The notes under the pieces are model-generated. The model had not been told where the DNA came from and ran no database searches. It was given only the letters and a program-made list of their open reading frames with translations. The translations under genes were made by a program, and so were the position numbers. This document shows, in pieces, positions 57,601 to 64,000 of a stretch of 64,000 bases of DNA; within the stretch, counting starts at the first letter, position 1, and every line of letters starts with the position of its first letter. Where the stretch lies: contig JAHBBC010000002.1 in assembly GCA_019915015.1 (NCBI GenBank), positions 2,232,001 through 2,296,000 on the forward strand, written 5' to 3'. The stretch is from Auriscalpium vulgare (taxonomy: Eukaryota; Basidiomycota; Agaricomycetes; Russulales; Auriscalpiaceae).

Positions 57601-58359
57601 ATCAGCGGCTACAACTCACGCGCCAACGGCATCGTGGAACGCTCGCATTACGACGTACGGCAAGCACTCGTCAAAGCAGCGGACGGAGACCAGACTCAAT
57701 GGGCACGCCATGCTTATTCCGTATTCTGGTCCGACCGCATCACTACGCGCAAGCGTATGGGATGCTCGCCTTACTTTGCAGTCACCGGATGCCACCCGCT
57801 CATTCCACTCGATATTTCGGAAGCCACGTATCTCCAGCCGCCGCCCACCTCCATTCTCTCCACGACGGACTTAATTGTCCGACGCGCCGTCGCACTCCAG
57901 AAAAGATTCGAGCAGCTCTCCCGCCTATGATCCAACGTCTACGCCACTCGCCTCGCCAACGCTCAACGCTTCGAAATAGAACACGCGCATACAATCAAGA
58001 ATTACGACTTCAAACGCGGAATCCTAGTGCTCATGTGGCATACCGCGATAGAGAAATCCCTCAACCGCAAGATGCGTCCCCGCTACCTCGGACCACTTGT
58101 AGTGATTTCCCGCAACCGCGGTGGAGCCTACATCCTCGCAGAACTCGACGGTTCCGTGCTAGACCGACCCATCGCCGCATTCCGAGTCATTCCGTATTTC
58201 GCACGCCGTGAACCTATTCCCATCGACTTATCCCAAGTCGACATCGACACACACCGCCTCCGCGAGCTAGAAACCTCGGAGACCGCTGGAAATGACGATG
58301 AAGAAGAGCCTACCGCTTTAGACACCCAAGACGACGACGACCAAGTAGATGACGATTAG
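54505..58359 (+). pseudogene. RTE-D pol (RT-RNase H-integrase) with RT active-site change and in-frame TGA
   Basis: RT: SKWFCVAKKDGKLRIVHS, LVTLPMGWTNSVPIFHDD and the catalytic FIDDVPIKGPA. Motif A reads GILGLYVGYDER; related elements have an Asp at the residue that is Gly here (GGC at 55648-55650), so the RT is probably inactive. RNase H: LAVDTSYIAVGYILA, KLEIYGLFRAL and VEVDASSISG. Integrase finger: HDKVGHRGVFATRS and CIVCQHRQK; core: KVYVDTMFMP, IVTDNGGPF and SRANGIVERSH. TGA at 57928-57930 interrupts the C-terminal part, after which the same frame continues (RPRYLGPLVVISRNRGGAYI) to 58359. There is no chromodomain; the end is acidic. Confidence 0.85.
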
Positions 58360-58701
58360 TTACGAATTACGGACACCATCCAGAACTAGTACCACTTCCT
58401 ATCCTCCCCAGCTGATACTGAATATCCCCCTTACGATAGCAAGTCGCTCGCGTACATTGCTGAAGCGCAGGACTACTCAAGATAAAAGTCCTAAGTCAAT
58501 GAAGGAATACTGAGACTTAAACAAAAGAATTCGAATTTCGACTTAGGAGTTTAGACCTCAAATTCCTCAACCGTTGTTCCGAAATAACAACACATAACGT
58601 GCAACTTAGCTCAAGCGGTTATACGACCTCCACGTGTATTTCGAGGCATTCAAGAAATTGCTATTGTACAAAACGTCAACGTTGCCACCCGATCACTTCC
58701 C
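58360..58701. other. Gap between RTE-D pol and the antisense gene
   Basis: About 340 bp, AT-richer than its surroundings, no coding signal. CCTAAGTC near 58489 and GACTTAGGA near 58539 form an inverted repeat about 50 bp apart. It would hold the 3' ends of two convergent transcripts. Confidence 0.4.
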
Positions 58702-60938
58702 CTACTCCCCCTGCCCGTTGTACCGATTCCCATCCTCATCGAAACCCTCTGGCATTATCGACCACCAATCTCCCGCCTGATAGTACCACTCCGGATAGTT
58801 CAAGAGGCTCAGCTGCGACAGCCAAGCCGCCTCTATCGTCAGCGAGCTCGCGTACGCCCGTGCCATTGCGGTGTGGATCTCCGAGTGCTGTTCACGGACG
58901 GATTGCCTGAGACCAGGATCAATGTCCGCGTCCTCAGGAACGCCGTTGATCGTCTCGTATTGCTCGTGGAGCATTTGCGGCGCGCCGTTAATACGCCAAG
59001 CATCTGGAGGCGGACCAGGAGGCATCCTGCCCGGTGGAACACCGTTCTCAACGAACCACCGCATCACCTTGGCGTGCGCATGGATCTTACGCGCATGATC
59101 TACCGTCAAAAGAGGAGTCCAGATTAATACCATTGACAAAAGAGGAAGAAGAGCACATACCGTCCGGCACCACCTGGTTATCGTTGGCGTCCGGCACCTG
59201 CGGCGCAACATTGGCCACAGGCGCGGCTGCAACTGCCACTGGCTCCCGCGGAATCAAGTCCTCGCTCTTCAAGCTAGCGAGAGCCGGAGAGACCTCGCGC
59301 CCCAGAGTAGAGGGCCCCGCGACGTCCGCCACGATTTCGATATCGTCCGAACTGGCGGCGCGGTGTTCTAGAACCAAGACCGGAGGAGTTGAGCGCGGCT
59401 CGGACAAGAAGAGCGGCGTATGCCCACCCTGGATCGTCGCCTGCGTCTGCGAGAGCGGCCCCGAGTCATCCACGATTTCGACCATTTGAATATCAGGTTC
59501 CACGGTCAAAGCTACCTCGGGAACAGGAGCCTGGCGCGACGGCGCACTTGCCAAACGCTCCGGCTCAGCGCGACCTATGAAGAAATCAACGTCAATACCG
59601 AAATACACATTCCCTCACGACCACGCCACGTACCTTTCCTTTTGCCCGCCCCAGGAGGCTTCGAACGGATCACCACGGACATCATCGCCTTCACCTTTTT
59701 AGCAGGTGGCGGAGCAATGACCTCCTCCTCCGCGGCCCGACGCGCTTCGATCTCAGGCAGGAACTCCGCGATGACGGTCAATTTCTTGTCGAAATCGGCA
59801 CCACGACCCTTATTATCTATTCCAACCGACGCATTCAATATCGCAACCCACGCAGATCAAGAAGAAGGACTTACTCGTCGTGTTCCGGCCCTGCCACTTG
59901 CACGGCTGCTTGTCCTTCCTGCACCGCGGACAATCCACCGAAATACGCGGCTTGTCGAGGGTCCGCGACGGCGAACAAAGTTCCGCCCGCGCGTCCGAGA
60001 CGCGACACGCGTCGCAAACCTATACCCAGCTCGAAATCAGCGATCAAGACTTCCCCTCCCCATCAAAATAACGACTCACCGCCGGATACCATGTCCCCTT
60101 CGTATCGAACCAAGTCGAGAGCCCGTTGTTCAAAGCCTCGAGGAGCTCGTCCGCCTGCTTGCCTTGGATGTACCGCCACTCCGCGTCGGTCAGCTTCCGC
60201 AGCTTCTCGACGAGAGTCGGAGGCTTGGCAGCCGCCTTCGCCTTGCCCTTGCCTTTCAAAATAGCGAGGGGCGGCGGAGACGACTCGCGACTCTCAGGAC
60301 GGAGCCTCGCCTTACCCTTGCCCTTCGAAATCGGACGAGGCGGCGGCGACGACTCGACGGCCTCCGAGAGCTCGTCCTCACCCTCGTTACCCTCGTCTCC
60401 GACCTCCAACACGATCTCCGGCAGAGTCTCGACCGGCGGCAGCAAGAAAGCGTCCTCCCTAGGCGCGACCACGCTAGCTCCCGCCACAGGAGACGCAGCC
60501 GGGTCGACAGGATCCCCCGCAGCAGCAAAGAACGCGTCCACCGAGGCATCGAAATTGTCCTACAACAGCGTTAGGAATGCCAGTCAAGCAGCACGACAAC
60601 GAAGACATACCTGGTCCATTCCGGGCACGACAGTAATATATCCAAAGGACTTGGCCTTCCAAGTCTCTTCTCCGTGTTGCCAGGCGATCTCCTTGAACTC
60701 CTGGACGAACTCTTGAGTTCGTGTAGCGCCGTCCGGGAACTTATGCGTCTGGGCCTGTCGATCAAGAAGCATCAATCATCAAAGAAGACAAACGATCAAA
60801 AGAAGCACTTACCAACGCTTGGGCAACCCGCAGGCACCAGTTCAACTTGTCGGCTGAGCTGGCCGCAGGGTCGAACTCGTTGAGACGCTTGCGGATGACG
60901 GCCAAGCAGCACAGCACATCGGCCCTAAATGTCCGGAG
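58702..60938 (-). CDS. Antisense multi-exon gene inside RTE-D, Cys-cluster protein, at least 630 aa
   Basis: Seven exons inferred: 60938-60813, 60754-60611, 60559-60080, 60019-59875, 59816-59634, about 59572-59162, and about 59100-58702; all phases I checked close. The 5' exon is not identified. N-terminal part: SADKLNWCLRVAQAL and TRTQEFVQEFKEIAWQHG. An acidic, KGKGKA-repeat linker (PRPISKGKGKARL, LAILKGKGKAKAAA) precedes LTDAEWRYIQGKQADELLEA. Exon 4 carries a cysteine cluster, VCDACRVSD ... DCPRCRKDKQPCKWQG, probably zinc-binding. The C-terminus (WLSQLSLLNYPEWYYQAG) is Trp/Tyr-rich. CxxC-x6-C proteins of this layout occur as uncharacterised families in agaricomycetes as far as I recall. Intact frames and introns suggest a live gene; function unknown. 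Confidence 0.75.
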
Positions 60939-61172
60939 CTGTGGAGGTCAGGGAATGCGGAAGGCGCCGAGCTGTCCGGAGCTGATCCGTTCTCGCACCA
61001 GATCCAGAGGAAGTCCTGAGCAGGGCGTAGTGACCTTTATTTGGACTCCTACACATAGCCAAACAACGCGCGACGCGAGGCGACGCGTCTCCCCAAGTCG
61101 CGCTCCCCGCCCAGTCACGCCGCCCCCAACCATGGCCATCCGGACCCCGTGCGAAAGCTGGGGATGCGGCCG

Positions 61173-61180
61173 TATATATA
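61173..61180. promoter_or_regulatory. Palindromic TATA element, possibly bidirectional
   Basis: TATATATA within GGCCGTATATATAGCGCC reads as a TATA box on both strands. On the plus strand it is about 70 bp before an ATG in Kozak-like context (CCACCATGCC at 61241-61250), separated by a pyrimidine-rich tract. On the minus strand it points to the antisense gene, whose first identified exon is about 235 bp away. Confidence 0.5.
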
Positions 61181-61245
61181 GCGCCATCCGTCGCCCGTCC
61201 CCTGCGTTCGCTCCTTCCCCACTTCTCCCACCTTTCCCCGCCACC

Positions 61246-61680
61246 ATGCCGCCACTCCACGACTCCCCTCGTCATCCTATGTATCGTCGGTGAGCAACTT
61301 CGACTCGTATCAGCCAGCAGGAGCACCGGGATTGACACTTGGCTGTATATTGTCTCAGCAAGGCTCGACATCCGAGTTCCAGGCTCCGACTCACCGCCGA
61401 GAGGTAAGTGCTGCGTCGAGTCACCCTGAAAGCTGCTAACTCCTGCAAATTCTAGGTGTATATGCGCCGGACGTCGACGTCAACGGTGAGTACCCATCCC
61501 TTGTAGAGTGCTCGAGCTCACTTGTTCCTCTGTAGTCCACCTCAACGGCCACCGGAATTTTGCGCGTGTTGCGGCCGGTAAGCACCTTTCCCGTCGGTCC
61601 TTTCACTCGCATCTCACTGAACTCGCCCGTCAGCATGCAGGAACTGTATTTCTGTAGCTACTAGGGGTACGATTGTGTAG
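61246..61680 (+). CDS. Small spliced gene, about 66-71 aa, unknown
   Basis: Begins MPPLHDSPRHPMYRR after a CT-rich leader. Shared exons: 61246-61289, 61456-61485 and 61536-61577, with good donors (GTGAGC, GTAAGT, GTGAGT, GTAAGC). If the first intron ends at 61358 (69 nt), the protein is about 66 aa, Arg/Cys-rich at the end (EFCACCGRNC) and stops at 61680. If it ends at 61320 (only 31 nt) the protein is 71 aa, ending in AAGTVFL at 61657. The first model has the more normal intron size. Both are open; no known family. Confidence 0.4.
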
Positions 61681-62297
61681 CATAGTCGCTCTGTAGCATG
61701 TAACTAGAATTTGCGAATATATGCGCTATTTAATCGTATTTTGAGGGTAATTTGAATGAAAATGAGCGAAAATATAGGCAACAGTGAGCAGGGCCCTGAC
61801 CTGTGCCCCGTCGGGCATCCTCTGGACACGCGGAAAATCCTGAGGATGCCCAGAGGATGTCCGGACCTGGGCAGGGTACGGGCAGACGCCGGGAATATGG
61901 AATGCCCGGAGGATGCCCGGCGTCGGATATTGGACCCGAGGTCCTGTGCAGGGTGCAATAGGAACAGGAAGGTTGGACATGTGCAGAGAGCGCCAGGGAA
62001 CAAGGACAACAAGAGGGAATGCGGACCAGAATATCGCATTCCGCCTCCTTTTATGCCTTTCCGCTCGACCGCACGTCCCTTTCTATTTCGACTACTCCCG
62101 CGCACACACCACAGGCCACGACTTTGTCGCAATTCGTTTCAACTCGAAATCCCACGCAACATCCCCGCTTTCCACGCAGCTTCCCCGCCCTCTTTGACTT
62201 CAGGAAAACATCGTCGCCTTTTCGATCCTATTTCCAACGGCCCCAGACCACCGCCTCATGTCAAACTCAATCATGACGTCATCATTTTGTTTCAAGC
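61681..62297. other. Unassigned region with a GGATGCCC-type direct repeat
   Basis: An AT-rich stretch (61690-61790) is followed by repeated blocks such as GAGGATGCCC (61841 and 61910) and CCTGGGCAGGGT. No coding region is supported. Confidence 0.4.
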
Positions 62298-62784
62298 ATG
62301 TCGAGTCCCCCGCGCAACACTTTCACTCCCACAACATTTGCCGACCTAGGCTTACCACATTCCGATACATCTTCCTTCGCCTCCGGCAAACCCCGCTATT
62401 GGCTCCCACACTTTCAAAAAGTCTTTGAGACTTGCGACAAAAATATCCGACGCTTCAACAATTCCTCCGCCGCAGCACATCCTTCGAAAAGAGAGAAGAA
62501 GCCCTCAACGCAAGTATCTTATGGACCTGACACGCGACAACATCGCACATCTCGCATTGACGCCCAGAACACAAGGTCAACACGCGCCAATCCCTTTTCG
62601 TAATACGCCACGCACATCTTCCTTCGTTGCCGAAGCTCGGCATGGTCGGAGGCGGTCCAGTATGCCATCATGTACAACCTGGCGCCAACGACTTTTGTAT
62701 TCCCTCCCGCCCGCGTATTCCTTTCGAGGCGTCACTCCCTCTACATGCTGACCAAGGACGGTCAGTATTTCAATAAGGAGGAAG
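62298..62784 (+). pseudogene. Retroelement coding remnant next to the 3' LTR
   Basis: Open pieces in shifting frames: FADLGLPHSDTSSFASG and LPHFQKVFETCDKNIRRFN from 62298, and later YMLTKDGQYFNKEE just before the LTR. The last matches ALTEDGQEFNKEEE of RTE-D pol (about 56870-56910), and the DNA there is similar as well (GGACGGTCA ... TTCAATAAGGAGGA). The region therefore seems to derive from a related element. Confidence 0.45.
62774..62784 (+). promoter_or_regulatory. Candidate RTE-D polypurine tract
   Basis: TAAGGAGGAAG directly precedes the TGATACG start of the 3' LTR. The same bases are coding in the pol-like remnant, so their role as a primer site is not certain. Confidence 0.5.
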
Positions 62785-63500
62785 TGATACGTCTGCCCAG
62801 CCGTCTAGCGGAGAAACACCCGAATTTCGGCATTTTCGGCATCTTCCGAAATCACGTGACCTTGGCCTGCCGGCCTCGGTCCGCACCATCAGGTTTCACT
62901 ACCACCCCGCAGCGTCTATCGAAAGCGCCCCAAACGCACTCGAAATAGCCTACACGCCCCACCAAGCGCCCCGAGTCACACGCCACAATCCTACGGCCCC
63001 GCACAAACAGTCACCCAGCGGCTATCTGACTCGGAGCCACACGCCACAATCCTTCCCCGCCGTGATGCGCCGCTGTCAATCATACCTCCCTTCTGCGTCC
63101 CCCGATTCCTCGATATTCCCCACATCTCGATCCACAATATGGTTCCGTCTACGTTAATCCACAGCCGTCCAAGATAGGCAGGAGCGCTACACAACGAGCC
63201 AAGACCGCCCGTCGTACGTCCCTCCCTTCAATTTACACTCGGAATACATCGGATACCCCGCTCGACTTTACGATACACCACCAGCGCCTTACGATATAAG
63301 CGCTAGCGCGCTAAACGCACTTCGCCCCTTAGCGGCGATCGTAAGTCGGAACTAAACCTAAACCGTCCGTAATTCAACGATCCTCTCTTGCCACATCCCT
63401 CGTATACTCACTCCCCCGCGTCCACGTCGTACACCCCGTGATATCTGACCCACGTCTCCCGCGTTTTGGATCGTATTTGTCTTCACTATGTCACGTCCGT
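62785..63500 (+). repeat. RTE-D 3' LTR, 5' half only
   Basis: 716 bp very similar to 50413-51129, with about a dozen visible differences (for example CGTCTGCCC/CGCCTGCCC at the start and one base missing near 63362). It ends at CACGTCCGT where the 301-bp repeat begins. Age is greater than for RTE-B, whose LTRs look identical. Confidence 0.85.
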
Positions 63501-63533
63501 TGTAAGACCAGGATTAGGTAACACCCAGAAAAG

Positions 63534-63608
63534 TGGCACAGGCCGGAATCGAACCGGCAACCCTATTCGTATGCGCCCGTAGTGCTCTAACCACTGAGCT
63601 ACTGTGCT
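63534..63608 (-). tRNA. tRNA-like sequence, probably a pseudogene or SINE head
   Basis: On the minus strand it has a perfect A box (TAGCTCAGTGG), a perfect B box (GGTTCGATTCC), a T stem GCCGG/CCGGC and an acceptor stem GCACAG/CTGTGC, followed by CTTTTC, a usable Pol III terminator. The first acceptor pair is A-C, and the anticodon arm (CTACGGGCGCATACGAATAG) has two extra bases and no regular 5-bp stem with a 7-nt loop, so no anticodon can be assigned. Confidence 0.55.
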
Positions 63609-63834
63609 GTAGTCAACCTTGGCTATAACCCGTATGGGTTCTAATTCACCAATGATCAAGGGTATCACCCATTGTAGGTGCGAATACCCTATCATCTCAT
63701 CCCAACTTTGAGACGTTGACCTCCTGGGCAACCAATCCTGTCTTGAATGCCAGAGTCAACTCCCGGTAGAAGAGAGTTAACCCTCGTGGTGGGCTCCATT
63801 ATGTAAGACCAGGATTAGGTAACACCCAGAAAAG

Positions 63835-63909
63835 CGGCACAGGCCGGAATCGAACCGGCGACCCTATTCGTATGCGCCCGTAGTGCTCTAACCACTGAGC
63901 TACTGTGCT
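63835..63909 (-). tRNA. Second copy of the tRNA-like sequence
   Basis: Same as 63534-63608 apart from two changes (end CTGTGCCG in place of CTGTGCCA, and GTCGCCGG in place of GTTGCCGG). A and B boxes are intact. Confidence 0.55.
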
Positions 63910-64000
63910 GTAGTCAACCTTGGCTATAACCCGTATGGGTTCTAATTCACCAATGATCAAGGGTATCACCCATCGTAGGTGCGAATACCCTATCACCGTA

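Larger units (their letters stand above)
50413..63500 (+). mobile_element. RTE-D: very large Ty3-type LTR retrotransposon, 3' LTR truncated
   Basis: The sequence from 50413 (TGATACG) to 51129 recurs at 62785-63500. The similarity begins precisely at TG in both copies; the right copy is preceded by a purine tract and the left by unrelated DNA. Between them lie a candidate primer site, gag-protease and pol on the plus strand, then an antisense gene and a small sense gene. The right copy ends where a tRNA-like tandem repeat starts, so about half of the 3' LTR is missing and no target duplication can be checked. An alternative is two partial elements: a 5' part with pol, and a separate 3' LTR inserted elsewhere. 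Confidence 0.75.
63502..64000 (-). repeat. 301-bp tandem repeat with tRNA-like sequence, 1.7 units visible
   Basis: TGTAAGACCAGGATTAGG recurs with a period of 301 bp (63501 and 63802). The two copies differ at only a few positions. Each unit contains a tRNA-like sequence on the minus strand and a hairpin (GGGTAT ... ATACCC, near 63659-63689). The second unit leaves the window; its last bases (CACCGTA) depart from the first unit, so the array may change there. Confidence 0.85.

Noticed and set aside
57504..58211. 235-codon plus-strand frame overlapping the RTE-D integrase
   Set aside because: The pol frame has the integrase motifs; this one is Arg/Pro/His-rich shadow sequence. It does not explain the TGA by a frame shift, since the pol frame resumes unchanged.
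63534..63608. Functional tRNA gene with a named anticodon
   Set aside because: The anticodon arm has two extra bases and no regular stem-loop, and the first acceptor pair does not match.

Overview
The window looks like a transposon-rich stretch of a filamentous basidiomycete genome, most likely an agaricomycete. The evidence is the many short spliceosomal introns (about 45-70 nt, GT-AG with CTNAC-type branch sites), several families of Ty3/gypsy retrotransposon (two of them with chromodomain-bearing integrases), and two very large NACHT-WD40 NOD-like-receptor genes of the kind expanded in these fungi. No species can be named from the sequence alone.

Layout. 1-5935: 3' part of a chromodomain Ty3 element (called RTE-A here) with an extra 780-aa ORF after pol and a 298-bp LTR. 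5967-9018: an intact seven-exon gene of unknown function starting 31 bp after that LTR. 9231-14941: a complete, recent Ty3 element on the minus strand (RTE-B) with identical-looking 287-bp LTRs and a CTGAT target duplication, carrying one frame lesion. 14937-15680: a 46-bp minisatellite at the RTE-B insertion point. 15845-19732: a 3'-truncated Ty3 element (RTE-C) with a -1 frameshift site between gag and pol. 20654-20854: an LTR fragment related to RTE-D.

21319-47162: the core of the window. Two paralogous NLR genes lie head to head (NLR1 minus, NLR2 plus). I could build both as 11-exon genes in which every reading-frame phase closes: a C2-like N-terminus, helical region, NACHT ATPase, about 20 nearly identical WD40 repeats, and a conserved C-terminal tail. 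NLR1 is open throughout (about 1973 aa). NLR2 has one in-frame TAG inside its WD40 array. The 13 kb between their 5' ends is filled with decayed tandem duplicates, a divergent pair of small unknown genes, and a fragment of a CNH domain of the Rho-GEF type.

47163-50412 holds a degraded minus-strand gene, a cut-off exon and unassigned sequence. 50413-63500 is a very large Ty3-type element (RTE-D; long LTRs, gag-protease, pol), probably dead: one catalytic Asp of its reverse transcriptase is Gly and pol has an in-frame TGA. Between its pol and the 3' LTR sit an intact, intron-rich antisense gene for a Cys-cluster protein and a small spliced sense gene that may share a TATA box. The 3' LTR is cut by a 301-bp tandem repeat whose units carry a tRNA-like sequence with perfect Pol III A and B boxes.

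Taken together this resembles a rapidly evolving accessory region: mobile elements and recombining repeats surrounding a divergent NLR pair that probably takes part in non-self recognition. That role is inferred from family membership, not shown by the sequence.
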